From positions 1 to 64,000 of the forward strand of contig JAJCZA010000018.1 of the NCBI GenBank assembly GCA_029262635.1: 64,000 nt of DNA, written 5' to 3'. This document shows positions 33,709 to 42,487 of the stretch, in pieces (positions within the stretch are counted from its first letter, which is position 1; each line of letters begins with the position of its first letter). The stretch comes from Vampirovibrionales bacterium (GTDB taxonomy: Bacteria; Cyanobacteriota; Vampirovibrionia; Vampirovibrionales; Vampirovibrionaceae). The notes beneath the pieces were generated by a model. It did not search any database. It saw only the letters and a program-made list of their open reading frames with translations, and was not told the DNA's origin. A program made the translations under genes and the position numbers.

Positions 33709-34815
33709 CTAGCTTGCCTTGTAATTCGCTTCGACTGTGCCGCGCTTATCTTCAAGCTGTTCGGCAATATTATTTTTATTAATGGTAGAGCTAAAGCTGC
33801 CGCTTAACTGATCGAATCTCTTTTTAAATAAATGCTGGTTGGGGGGAATTTGGCCATGATGTTTGCCATAACTTTGATTCCACTCTGCAATAGGTGTCAA
33901 TATTTCATCCTTGTCAATTGAACGATTGCTGCCCGAATACTGGTCAAAACGGTCCTCTAAAAACGCCAGGAATTTGGGATTATCGATGGTTAAACGGTTA
34001 GCCCCTGTACTGGCCCTGGCTTGGGCTACTTCAATATCTGCTTTTGTTACATTACCTTTATCCGTACCCAATTCATCAACATTCAGAGCATGATCCCGGA
34101 TAAATTGTTCAGCAAGTACGTTACGTACTTCGGCGTTAAATCCTTTTTGGCTAAGGTTATAGACTCCATAAAATTCATTCATGGTCTTTGCAATGTCTGC
34201 CTGTTCTAATTCACCATCATTCCAGATGCTGTCAGATTCATTATCAATCTCATCAAAATTCTGAGCCAAATATTCTAAAAATAGTGGATTATTAAGCAAG
34301 TAATCTGCATTCCCTGTTTTTTGAGCATGATTCAAGATGCCATTGGCAGATTGCGGAGTCGATTCTGCTTGAACTTGCTCCTCTTGCTGTTTTAAGAGTG
34401 GTGCTGTCTGAGATTCTCTTATCCTTTGATCTCTGGAAGATAATTCTGATGGCGAATAAGGCTGATTTAATCGACTAAGTAAATCGTGTACTGGATCTTG
34501 AGTCGGTTGCCTTTGCCCTTCGTATACTGGACTGTTAGGACCCAATTGCTCTGTTAATCTTTGTATCTCCCCAGTTAAGCTGGAGATGTTCTGGTCCATC
34601 CCATAGGGATAAGACTCCTGCAATTGCCCTCTTAGTCTTTGATTAAAGCCAAAATTCAGGTGTTGTGGATTCATTGGATTTAGTGGCACTAAACCACTGC
34701 CGAAAAAACTGTATGGACTGTTTGGATTTAGATAACTCTCTTCACCAAAGATTGGATCTCGTCCATGCATCCCCGGTAATGCCGAAAGGTTAATAAATTG
34801 TCTTGGATCAATCAT
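33709..34815 (-). CDS. hypothetical protein with three helix-loop repeats (degenerate EF-hand-like) and PxFG motif
   Basis: 368 aa. ATG at 34815 with AAAGGCG upstream is preferred to 34917, which has no ribosome binding site. P-I-F-G lies at 21-24; the first 170 residues are low-complexity (N/P/Q/S). Three internal repeats follow: FLEYLAQNFDEIDNESDSIW, FLAFLEDRFDQYSGSNRSID and LFKKRFDQLSGSFSSTINKN, each a helix, an acidic/polar loop and a second helix. They resemble EF-hands, but calcium ligands at the usual positions are incomplete. Two copies of the 27-bp motif lie upstream. Function unknown; possibly a secreted or regulatory binding protein. Confidence 0.65.
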   Translation of the reverse strand: MIDPRQFINLSALPGMHGRDPIFGEESYLNPNSPYSFFGSGLVPLNPMNPQHLNFGFNQRLRGQLQESYPYGMDQNISSLTGEIQRLTEQLGPNSPVYEGQRQPTQDPVHDLLSRLNQPYSPSELSSRDQRIRESQTAPLLKQQEEQVQAESTPQSANGILNHAQKTGNADYLLNNPLFLEYLAQNFDEIDNESDSIWNDGELEQADIAKTMNEFYGVYNLSQKGFNAEVRNVLAEQFIRDHALNVDELGTDKGNVTKADIEVAQARASTGANRLTIDNPKFLAFLEDRFDQYSGSNRSIDKDEILTPIAEWNQSYGKHHGQIPPNQHLFKKRFDQLSGSFSSTINKNNIAEQLEDKRGTVEANYKAS

Positions 34816-34915
34816 GATCGCCTTTAGCCCCCTAATGCCTGTCAATGCCCCGTTATGTTGTTCTGCCCCATTCAGGATTCTGTCTTGTCCTCCTGCCGAA
34901 CAACTGCTTGTTGGC

Positions 34916-34942
34916 ATGAAAACAAATCAATGGATTTTTGTG
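34916..34942 (-). repeat. copy 2 of the dispersed 27-bp motif
   Basis: Same pattern as at 23725-23751 (ATAAAAACA-N6-TGGRTTTTTGTG, here with G at position 3). It lies about 100 nt upstream of the repeat-protein start. Confidence 0.5.
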
Positions 34943-35070
34943 TTAGCAATCTTTTAATATTTGAGAGAAAATAGGGTTTACCTATTCCTGTTATGTTAAC
35001 CCCTGCCTTTATTTAGATAGAACAACAAAAAATGTGATGTGTGTCATCTCGTTTTAATGTTCTTGAATTT

Positions 35071-35097
35071 ATAAAAACATACTTTTGGGTTTTTGTG
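35071..35097 (-). repeat. copy 3 of the dispersed 27-bp motif
   Basis: ATAAAAACA, 6 bases, then TTGGGTTTTTGTG-like right half. It lies between the scpB terminator and copy 2, about 155 bp from copy 2. The surrounding intergenic stretch (34816-35188) shows no further convincing gene. Confidence 0.45.
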
Positions 35098-35169
35098 CTC
35101 TTCCTCATGGTTCTTTTTACTTTAAGATCCGTAAAATAGCTACAGGAAAAGACGATGAAAGATTTACAT

Positions 35170-35199
35170 TTAAAAATAATTTCAGGGGCTAGCCTGAAA
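35170..35199 (-). terminator. terminator of smc-scpA-scpB with the scpB stop codon in its loop
   Basis: TTTCAGG (35180-35186) and CCTGAAA (35193-35199) flank a 6-nt loop that contains the scpB stop triplet at 35189-35191. On the minus strand the stem is followed by TTATTTTTA. Confidence 0.6.
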
Positions 35200-36073
35200 A
35201 AGAGTCATCGGTCGAACCGTCTACCAAGCTACCAAAATCCTTAGCTGAAGCAGCCATTACATCAGGATCGACTTCAACGTTACCAGTTAAATCCTCGTAA
35301 GAGCGATCAGAGTTTCTAGTCGGAATTTCAACGTTAATTAATCCCATCATGATTTCTAATTCTTTCTTGTCACCCCGAAGTTTGAAGTATTCATGGAAAT
35401 TTTTAGTGACCTTCAGTCGATAACTTCGCCCTGCCCGGTTTTTGGTAATCAGTTTTTTAGTCACCAGTTCCGGGATGTGATCGTAAACTGTTGAACCGCG
35501 TAATTCAACCAAATCCGACTGAAGCAGTGGCCCTTTAATTGCAATAGCTGACAAGGTACGTAATGCACCAGGCGTTAGCTCCATGGGCATCATGGTATCA
35601 AGAACCGGCTTAAAGTCTTCTTTCACTTGTAAAATATAGCCGTCAGAATCATCAACCTCCAGTGCGGATCCTTCCCGAAAAGCATAGTCATTCATCAATT
35701 CCATCAGAGATTCTTCCACGTCAAAATCGTCGGCACCCACGATTTCAGAGATTTCCATAATCTGCATGGGGCGATTGGTAACAAAAAGCACGGCTTCGAC
35801 CTTGCCTTTAATGGTTTGGATAGGATTGGTATTCGGAACGTTCACGTTTGGGTTGTTAGTTTGTTTGGTTTTTGGAGGCGTTTTAGTTTGTGGCTTTTTT
35901 TCCGAAGCTTTTTGATGAGCTTCCGCCTTAATAGCGTTAGCCTCTTCTTCTAAACGACGTGCTTCGTCGCTCCATGAGTCTTCATTGAAGCCAAAATCCA
36001 CATCTTTTAAACTGTTCCGTTTACGACGCCCAGGTTGAAATCGGAATTTTTGCAGGCGGTCTTTTTCGCTCAT
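35189..36073 (-). CDS. scpB: segregation and condensation protein B
   Basis: 294 aa. ScpB is the kite subunit of the SMC-ScpAB condensin, two winged helices that dimerise and bind ScpA. The core begins at about residue 88 (IKGKVEAVLFVTNRPMQIMEISEIVG) and contains MELTPGALRTLSAIAIKGPLLQSDLVELRGSTVYDHIPELVTKKLITKNRAGRSYRLKVTKNFHEYF, close to the family pattern. The first 85 residues are an extra charged, Lys/Asn-rich extension. It is the last gene of smc-scpA-scpB, 3 nt after scpA. Chromosome-associated. Confidence 0.92.
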   Translation of the reverse strand: MSEKDRLQKFRFQPGRRKRNSLKDVDFGFNEDSWSDEARRLEEEANAIKAEAHQKASEKKPQTKTPPKTKQTNNPNVNVPNTNPIQTIKGKVEAVLFVTNRPMQIMEISEIVGADDFDVEESLMELMNDYAFREGSALEVDDSDGYILQVKEDFKPVLDTMMPMELTPGALRTLSAIAIKGPLLQSDLVELRGSTVYDHIPELVTKKLITKNRAGRSYRLKVTKNFHEYFKLRGDKKELEIMMGLINVEIPTRNSDRSYEDLTGNVEVDPDVMAASAKDFGSLVDGSTDDSFSG

Positions 36074-36076
36074 AAT

Positions 36077-36967
36077 CTAGCTTACCTTTTCCATGGGTTC
36101 CTCAACCGGTGAGTTGTCTTCCTCCGGAATCAGGTCGTTGTCGTCATCATAGGAAACATAGAGTTCCGAGTAAAATTCTTCCTGATGCATGTTGACCTGA
36201 CCTCGGGCGGAAAGGAAGAGCAGTGCTAAGAAAGCGGATACTTTATCAATTTCGCCTTCATCCATTAATTGAGAAAGACTGATTTCTTCATGATAAACCA
36301 ATAAGCGTTCCAGAACGCCCATGAGTCGCAAAATAGTATCTTCGATAAATTCTTCGTGAGCCAGCCCTTCAATGTCATCTGATGTTAAATGACTATAGTC
36401 TCGCATTTCATGGCGCTCTTCGTTTTTCTCCAGCTTTTGACGAAGAGTACGTTTGGCTTCCAGCTCCTCATAACGTTTTAGTTCGACAATTAGATCCTTT
36501 AAGGTCACTTTACGGATACGCCTGGCCTTAATACTGGTTCGTCGTTCTAAAAATTCATCAATTGAATTATAGGGTAAAAGCTTTTGCCGATTGCCATCGG
36601 CCAACTCAATGTCTTCTTCCATCTCATGGTCCTGAAAAGAATCTTCCGGTGGTTCGAGATAGTCAATTCCTGCCAGTTGATCGGATTTCATGCGAAGGAG
36701 AATCGCCAGATATAAAATCATTTTCCCGGTAATTTTTAACCCGATGGACTGTCCTGACTCATCGGCTTCATCCTTAAGATCGGCCACGGCTCTTAAATAC
36801 TCGTCGGCAATTTTCACAATGTCAATGTTCCACGGATCGATCTGACCGGTTTTTGCCATATTTAACAAAATTTCTAGTCCGTCATTCTGGTTGGCCTCGG
36901 AAAACACCTCCGCGGTCGAAGCAGGCGGTTTTTGAAGAGACGATTTACGATGAGATGGTGGGTTCAT
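36077..36967 (-). CDS. scpA: segregation and condensation protein A
   Basis: 296 aa kleisin that bridges the SMC heads. NDGLEILLNMAKTGQIDPWNIDIVKIADEYLRAV is the typical N-terminal helical domain that contacts the SMC neck. LKITGKMILYLAILLRMKSDQL and the C-terminal winged helix (ISLSQLMDEGEIDKVSAFLALLFLSARGQVNMHQEEFYSELYV) are present. An in-frame start at 37030 exists, but ATG at 36967 has AAGGAG about 10 nt upstream and reduces the overlap with smc to 23 bp. The central linker is acidic and long. Second gene of the condensin operon. Confidence 0.9.
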   Translation of the reverse strand: MNPPSHRKSSLQKPPASTAEVFSEANQNDGLEILLNMAKTGQIDPWNIDIVKIADEYLRAVADLKDEADESGQSIGLKITGKMILYLAILLRMKSDQLAGIDYLEPPEDSFQDHEMEEDIELADGNRQKLLPYNSIDEFLERRTSIKARRIRKVTLKDLIVELKRYEELEAKRTLRQKLEKNEERHEMRDYSHLTSDDIEGLAHEEFIEDTILRLMGVLERLLVYHEEISLSQLMDEGEIDKVSAFLALLFLSARGQVNMHQEEFYSELYVSYDDDNDLIPEEDNSPVEEPMEKVS

Positions 36968-39900
36968 GGCTAACCGGCTCCTTTTTTGTTTTATCGGAAT
37001 TGATCTCCTGGGCGGAAAGTTCGTCGGCAACGAGCCTGGACAGTGGAGCGGTCTCCTCCCTTATTTTAACTCCGGTTACTCGGGTAATTCCACTCCGTTT
37101 CTGAGTAACCCCAATGGTGCGATTTGAATTTTCGATCATTGGTTTTCGTAGGGAGACCACAATAAATTGGGCACCTTTTTCTGATTCGGCCTTAACCATC
37201 TGGGCCAGTTTTTCCGCATTAATCCCATCCAGATTCATATCGACCTCATCAAGAGCGTAAAAGGGAGCGGGCATGTAGCGTTGAAGAGCAAAGACAAAGG
37301 CTAGTGAGGTCAAGGATTTTTCACCTCCGCTCATGGCTTCAATTCGCTGAAGTTTTTTACCGCGCGGCTGAGCCATAATGGACATGCCACCCTCGAAAGG
37401 ATGCTCCGGGTTAGAAAGGACCAGCCTCCCTTCACCGTCGGCCAGTTCCGCAAAAATATACTTAAAGTTCTGATCCGCTTCTTTAAAGGCTTTCTTAAAG
37501 GAAGAGAGCTTCAGCTCTTCATAACCGCCGATCCGCTCTTGGATAGCTTGTGTCTCATTAATCAAGGTTTCAATTTTTTCCGCCAGCTCTGCCCGACGGC
37601 CATCCACATCGTCATATTCTTGAACCGCCAGCATATTGACCGGCTCCATGGCCTCCATCCGTTTGGTTAAACGGGCAATGTTTTTCGCCACTTCTTCTCC
37701 TGTGGGAAGATCTTCAAGAGCGATGTTCTCTGCTTCGACTCCGTGGGCTTTGAGTTCTTCTCGAACGGCTAGAAGTTCGGGCTCCAACTCCGTTTTACGG
37801 GTTTGAAAAGCAATAATCTGCTCGTCCAACTGCTCAATTTTTCGCTCCAGAATATTTTTTTTGTTTTCTTCCTCAATCAGTCGGTTTTGAATTTTATCCC
37901 GCTCATCTTGAAGCTTTTTTAACTCCTCGTCCAGTTCGCTGGTTTGGCTTTCTAGATCCTGAATTTGAACCAGGGTTAGCTTAATCTCTTCCAGATGTTC
38001 CAGTTTTTCCTTATTCAGCTCGATGTTTTGATTCAGATTTTGTTCAATGCGTTCTTTTTGTTCTTCAATACTGTTCTTTTGGTAATTTTTTTCCAGCTCT
38101 TTGCTTTGACGATCGGTTTGCACGTTACGAATTTGGGCGTCGTAATGATCCATTTGAAATTTGACGTTATTCATCTCATCGCGAAGTTCCGTCATCTGAT
38201 CGGAGGGAAGATTACCTTCAATGGCTTCCAGTTCGCTTTTGAGGGCTTGAACCCCTTGCTCTTGAGTCGATAACTTTGCGTGCAAAGTGGAAACGGCCTG
38301 CTGGGCATCATTAATTTTTTGGTCGGCTTCTGATGTATCCACGCTATCTGCAAAGGAGGCTTTTAATGCTGTAAGCTGTTCCTGAACACTGTTTAGTTCG
38401 GTTTCACATCGAGTGTGATTGTTAACACACTGGCCGTATTCATTTTTAAGGGTATCCAGCTTCAATTCAAGGCGAGTTAGCTTCTTCTCAAGCTCTTCCT
38501 TGCCAATCTCCGCTTTTTCCACTTGGCGAGCCAATCGTTCCATTTCGAGTTCAATTTTTCCACTATTGGCAAACCGGGAACCCGCACGGTTACCACCGGG
38601 CGAGGATCCTCCACTCATAGCACCGGAACGCTCCAGTAAACTACCCTCAAGGGTAACCATACGGTATTTTCGAAGGTACTGTCGGGCAGACTCCATGTCT
38701 TCCACAATCAGGGTTTCACCTAATGCGTAGGCAAACACATCTGTATAGACCGGTTCAAACTGAATCAGGTTGATGGCGTAGTCAATAATGCCACTACCGT
38801 GGGGAAGGGGTGGTCGGGAACGTCCCCCCTGAATTTTATTCATAGGCAAGAATGTAGCGCGTCCGCCCCGATTCTGCTTTAAATACTGAATTGCTTCAGC
38901 GGCGACTTGATCATCATCCACCACAACATTCTGGATGCGTCCCCCAATGGCAACCCCCATCGAGGTTTCAAATTCAGAATCTACTTGTCCCAATTGACCA
39001 ATAGGGCCATGAATACCAGAAATACCTGAATTTATCGCCATTTCAACAGGGCGGGCAAAATTCATTTCATCATACGCCCGCTTTTGGGCGTCCAAGCCCA
39101 TGGCTTGCCGGTTGAGTTCATTGAGCTGAGCCGTGGCCGTGTTAAGTTCAACTCGAGTCTGGTTATAATCCAACTGAGTTTTTCGTAGCTGGGCTTCGTA
39201 GGCTGATTGTTCTAATGCTAGATCCTTGAGCGTTTTACTTAAAACCCCTTCCCGCTGGCTTAAGGCGTCTGCTTTGTCCGTATATTCCTGATGGCCTTGA
39301 AGCCGGATCTCTTTTTCATATTCCAGACGATTTTGCAGAGCTTCCGCATCCAGATGCTCTCGGGTTAGCTGGGAATAGATATATTCTTCAGCATTCAACT
39401 TTTGACGAACGTCAGTCCGTTTGGAACTTAACTCACCACTGGATTCAGTAATTTTATCAAACTGCTGGTTCAGAGACTCATAGGCTTTCGCCTCTTTATC
39501 ATAAAATGCTTGAAGCTCTTTTAGTTGATGGTTAAAGCCCTCGGTTTCTGTGTCAATGCCTTCGATGGTTTCCTGATGTCGAACAATATCGCCTTCCATT
39601 GCCTTGATACTTGCCAAATTTTTGGTAATTTGCTCGTCGTTGAACTGGATGGTGTTTTCTTTGCGATCAATATGTCCTTTGAGCCCTTCTATCTGTTTTT
39701 TCAGGGCAATTTGCTGGTCTTCGCCTTTTTTCTTAACCTCTTCCGATATTTTTAAAAGTGATTGCCGAGTCTGGGAGATAATATCAACAAGCCCTCGAAG
39801 AGTTGTCTCAGTACCGGTCTTGCCTTTTTGAGCTTCTGTAATATTTTGTTTGGCGGCTTCCAGCGATTTTTTAATATCCAGATACTTGGAGGAAAGCAGT

Positions 39901-40745
39901 TTGTTTTCCCAATCCTGCTTTTCGTCTCGTAATTTTTGGTATTTAAGCGCTGTTTCCCGCTCCGTTGACAATTGTTCCAATCGAGCAATCAGTTCGTCCA
40001 GTAAAATGGTGTTGCGCTCGATATTGGCACCTGTTGCTTCCAATTCACGTTGGGCCTGTTCAATTTTTCGGTCAAACTCGGCAACACCGGCAATTTCATC
40101 AATAATCTTTCGCCGCTCGACCCCGGACATGTTCACAAAGCCAGCCACATCGCCCTGCATCATCACGTTAAAAGAACCGGGGGAAATATTGAATTGACCG
40201 AGGCATTCATGAATCTGGGTTAGGGTAGATGTGGAGCCATTTAGGAAGTACGTACTGGTATAACCGCTAGAAGTCCCTTTAATCCGTCGGCTGACGGTGA
40301 CAAACTCCTTGGGATCCAGTTTCGGGTCAATATTCAGTTTCTTCTCAATGGCATTACGTGTATCGGTTGATTCAGGGGTGCTTCCTGGAGCTGAACTTGG
40401 ATTCACTTGGCCTTTAGCGATAATGTCTTTATTTGAAACCTCTATGTTTAGTTGGGTTTCATTCGATTCTTCTGTGACTCGATTGACTTCGTTGGGCTCT
40501 TTTCGAAAGGTTATGGTGACCAGACACTCTTTACGTTTGGAAAGGTTATTAATAAGATCGGAAACTTTTTCTGCCCGCATCGTGCGAGAAGTAGACAGGC
40601 CAAGGCAAAACAGAATACTGTCAATAATATTACTTTTCCCGGACCCATTGGGGCCAGAAACGGTTGTAAACCCTTTGCGAAACGGAATGGTGGTTTTTTC
40701 GGCAAAGGATTTAAAATTATCGATATAAATCTGATGAATATACAT
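36945..40745 (-). CDS. smc: chromosome segregation ATPase SMC
   Basis: 1266 aa, slightly longer than the usual 1150-1200. Walker A GPNGSGKS is at residues 31-38. Long coiled coils flank a hinge near residues 570-690 (ISGIHGPIGQLGQVDSEFETSMGVAIGGRIQNVVVDD). The ABC signature is in EAMSGGEKSLTSLAF and Walker B in FYALDEVDMNLD. The ATP-dependent dimer loads and compacts DNA with ScpA/ScpB. The N-terminal head carries an extra low-complexity insert (about residues 75-150, NEVNRVTEES...SSAPGSTPESTDTR) before VTVSRRIKG. First gene of the operon. A TATAAT-like element lies about 100 nt upstream on the minus strand, beside GTATCGATAC. Confidence 0.96.
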   Translation of the reverse strand: MYIHQIYIDNFKSFAEKTTIPFRKGFTTVSGPNGSGKSNIIDSILFCLGLSTSRTMRAEKVSDLINNLSKRKECLVTITFRKEPNEVNRVTEESNETQLNIEVSNKDIIAKGQVNPSSAPGSTPESTDTRNAIEKKLNIDPKLDPKEFVTVSRRIKGTSSGYTSTYFLNGSTSTLTQIHECLGQFNISPGSFNVMMQGDVAGFVNMSGVERRKIIDEIAGVAEFDRKIEQAQRELEATGANIERNTILLDELIARLEQLSTERETALKYQKLRDEKQDWENKLLSSKYLDIKKSLEAAKQNITEAQKGKTGTETTLRGLVDIISQTRQSLLKISEEVKKKGEDQQIALKKQIEGLKGHIDRKENTIQFNDEQITKNLASIKAMEGDIVRHQETIEGIDTETEGFNHQLKELQAFYDKEAKAYESLNQQFDKITESSGELSSKRTDVRQKLNAEEYIYSQLTREHLDAEALQNRLEYEKEIRLQGHQEYTDKADALSQREGVLSKTLKDLALEQSAYEAQLRKTQLDYNQTRVELNTATAQLNELNRQAMGLDAQKRAYDEMNFARPVEMAINSGISGIHGPIGQLGQVDSEFETSMGVAIGGRIQNVVVDDDQVAAEAIQYLKQNRGGRATFLPMNKIQGGRSRPPLPHGSGIIDYAINLIQFEPVYTDVFAYALGETLIVEDMESARQYLRKYRMVTLEGSLLERSGAMSGGSSPGGNRAGSRFANSGKIELEMERLARQVEKAEIGKEELEKKLTRLELKLDTLKNEYGQCVNNHTRCETELNSVQEQLTALKASFADSVDTSEADQKINDAQQAVSTLHAKLSTQEQGVQALKSELEAIEGNLPSDQMTELRDEMNNVKFQMDHYDAQIRNVQTDRQSKELEKNYQKNSIEEQKERIEQNLNQNIELNKEKLEHLEEIKLTLVQIQDLESQTSELDEELKKLQDERDKIQNRLIEEENKKNILERKIEQLDEQIIAFQTRKTELEPELLAVREELKAHGVEAENIALEDLPTGEEVAKNIARLTKRMEAMEPVNMLAVQEYDDVDGRRAELAEKIETLINETQAIQERIGGYEELKLSSFKKAFKEADQNFKYIFAELADGEGRLVLSNPEHPFEGGMSIMAQPRGKKLQRIEAMSGGEKSLTSLAFVFALQRYMPAPFYALDEVDMNLDGINAEKLAQMVKAESEKGAQFIVVSLRKPMIENSNRTIGVTQKRSGITRVTGVKIREETAPLSRLVADELSAQEINSDKTKKEPVSHEPTISS

Positions 40746-40958
40746 GATGGGCTCTTGCTATAGAGGGTTTACCTTGTTTTTTTGATTTTTGCTTCGTTTA
40801 TTTTTAGGTTTGGTATCGATACAGTCAGAATGGGGCTTTATCCATTATAAGTCCTTTTCTGGTGATTCCCTTCTTTTCTGTCCGTCTTACTAATTAATCA
40901 ACATCGACACTATTATACTTGAATGTTGCTTATTGAGAACGGATTATTAAGGAAATTA
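40746..40958. other. divergent smc / M16 peptidase intergenic region
   Basis: AT-rich. On the minus strand TATAAT (complement of 40844-40849) may be the smc -10 element. The palindrome GTATCGATAC (40813-40822) lies between it and smc and could be an operator. No gene on the left part. Confidence 0.35.
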
Positions 40959-41042
40959 ATGACGAAAGCCCTTGACTGTCATGGGTTTAGAGAATTTTTA
41001 ATATTTGTCTGGACAAAATACCCGGTTTCAAGGCTATACTAG
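40959..41042 (+). CDS. possible 27-aa mini-ORF before the M16 peptidase gene
   Basis: ATG at 40959 follows AAGGAAA with about 4-5 nt spacing and the frame stops at 41042. It may be a leader. Against it, TATACT at 41035-41040 inside the frame looks like a -10 element for the peptidase gene. Low confidence. Confidence 0.25.
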   Translation: MTKALDCHGFREFLIFVWTKYPVSRLY

Positions 41043-41086
41043 TAAGGGTATTGAACCTGACTAACTTGCAAAAGGATCCTAATATT

Positions 41087-42475
41087 TTGACGAGACAGAC
41101 CGTAAAAACCTTGAAAATCCCTTATCTTAAAGAGGAAGCGACCCAAATAACCTATGAAAACGGTTATACCTTTATCTTTGTACCAAAGCGAGGCGATGTT
41201 TTCAACATTAGCACGTGGGTTCGAACAGGTTCTATCCATGAAAATGATGAAAATAGTGGAATTTCTCACTTTCTAGAACACCTTATGTTTAAGGGAACCA
41301 AGCGGTTTAAACCGGGAGAGTTTGATCGAGCTATGGAATCATTGGGTAATGTGATTAACGCCGCGACTTGGAAAGACTTTACTTTTTACTATGTGTCAGG
41401 CCCCAAAGGTAGTGGGGGTAAGAACTTTAATATTACGCTGGATATGCATGCTGATATGATGACTTGCTCGACCCTTCCCAATGAAGAGATTGGCCCGCAA
41501 TACGATCCCTTTGATCCGAATTACCAGGGAGATAAACGAGAACGAAGCGTGGTTATTGAGGAAATTGGTATGCGAGAGGACCAGCCCTGGACCAAAGTCT
41601 ACAACTCTCTTAATAAAATGATGTATCCGGAAGGTCACCCTTACCGCCGGGATGTTATTGGAACCCGGCAAATTATTGGCTCCATTCCGCGAGAAACGAT
41701 TCTAAATTATCATCAGAAATGGTATTCGCCTCAAAATTTTATCACCATTGTGGTGGGTGATTTTAAGCTGGACGAGTTGGAGGCCAAAGTACTTGATGCT
41801 TTCAAATTTGAGCAAAAACCTCAAGCCAAAGCGCTTACCAAAGGGCCTCCCATTACAGAAGGGAAAACCTATTTTGACACGATCAAGGGTGATTATACGA
41901 CCAATTTCTTCATTATGGGGTACCATGGCCCGTCTTCTCTGAGTTTTGAAGAAACCATTGCGCTGGATGTCATTAGCCATTCGCTTGGAGAAGGGCGTAG
42001 TTCCCGGCTCACTCAGGCATTAGTCGAAAAGCCGGAGCATCCGCTGTTTAATTTTATTAGCTGTGGTCAATCCGCATTCAAGCTGGGTAATGTCTTTTTC
42101 ATTCAGGGGAATTTTATCGCCGGTCTGCCCGATCCCAAAATGGCCATTGCTCAGGTAGAAGCGGAAATTGAAAAGCTACTGGACAAAGAGCCTCTGACTG
42201 AAGCCGAATTTCAGCGGGCGATTAAAAGCCTGAAATCTTCTTTTGCGGAAACTTCGGAAACAGCCTCTGGTATTGCTGATGCCATCGGGGAAAGTATAAC
42301 CGTGGTGGATGATCTGGATTATTACCTTACTTATCTGGATGTACTGGCCAACCTTAAGTTGGGAACGGTTCAGGCCGTGGCTAAGAAATACTTAACTCGG
42401 GAAAAAGCCTATACGACTTTATTGGTTCCTGAAGCCGCCAAACAAAAATTAGAAAAATCAACCCAATTAACGTAG
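41087..42475 (+). CDS. M16-family zinc metallopeptidase, active subunit
   Basis: 462 aa from a TTG start at 41087 with AAAGGAT 9 nt upstream. A TTG at 41051 has its ribosome binding site too close and would be nearly leaderless relative to TATACT at 41035. The inverted zinc motif HxxEH is intact (H61, E64, H65 in SGISHFLEHLMFKGT), and the distal Glu region ERSVVIEEIGMREDQP is present. Family members (PqqL, mitochondrial processing peptidase beta type) degrade peptides or cut transit peptides. No signal peptide is visible. A second M16 gene lacking the zinc motif starts 12 nt downstream, so the two should form a heterodimer. Confidence 0.88.
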   Translation: MTRQTVKTLKIPYLKEEATQITYENGYTFIFVPKRGDVFNISTWVRTGSIHENDENSGISHFLEHLMFKGTKRFKPGEFDRAMESLGNVINAATWKDFTFYYVSGPKGSGGKNFNITLDMHADMMTCSTLPNEEIGPQYDPFDPNYQGDKRERSVVIEEIGMREDQPWTKVYNSLNKMMYPEGHPYRRDVIGTRQIIGSIPRETILNYHQKWYSPQNFITIVVGDFKLDELEAKVLDAFKFEQKPQAKALTKGPPITEGKTYFDTIKGDYTTNFFIMGYHGPSSLSFEETIALDVISHSLGEGRSSRLTQALVEKPEHPLFNFISCGQSAFKLGNVFFIQGNFIAGLPDPKMAIAQVEAEIEKLLDKEPLTEAEFQRAIKSLKSSFAETSETASGIADAIGESITVVDDLDYYLTYLDVLANLKLGTVQAVAKKYLTREKAYTTLLVPEAAKQKLEKSTQLT

Positions 42476-42487
42476 GACATAAGCACC

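Noticed and set aside
35155-35244. 29-aa plus-strand frame with AGGA upstream
   Set aside because: It overlaps the scpB terminator and 3' coding end antisense, and its only support is a weak ribosome site.
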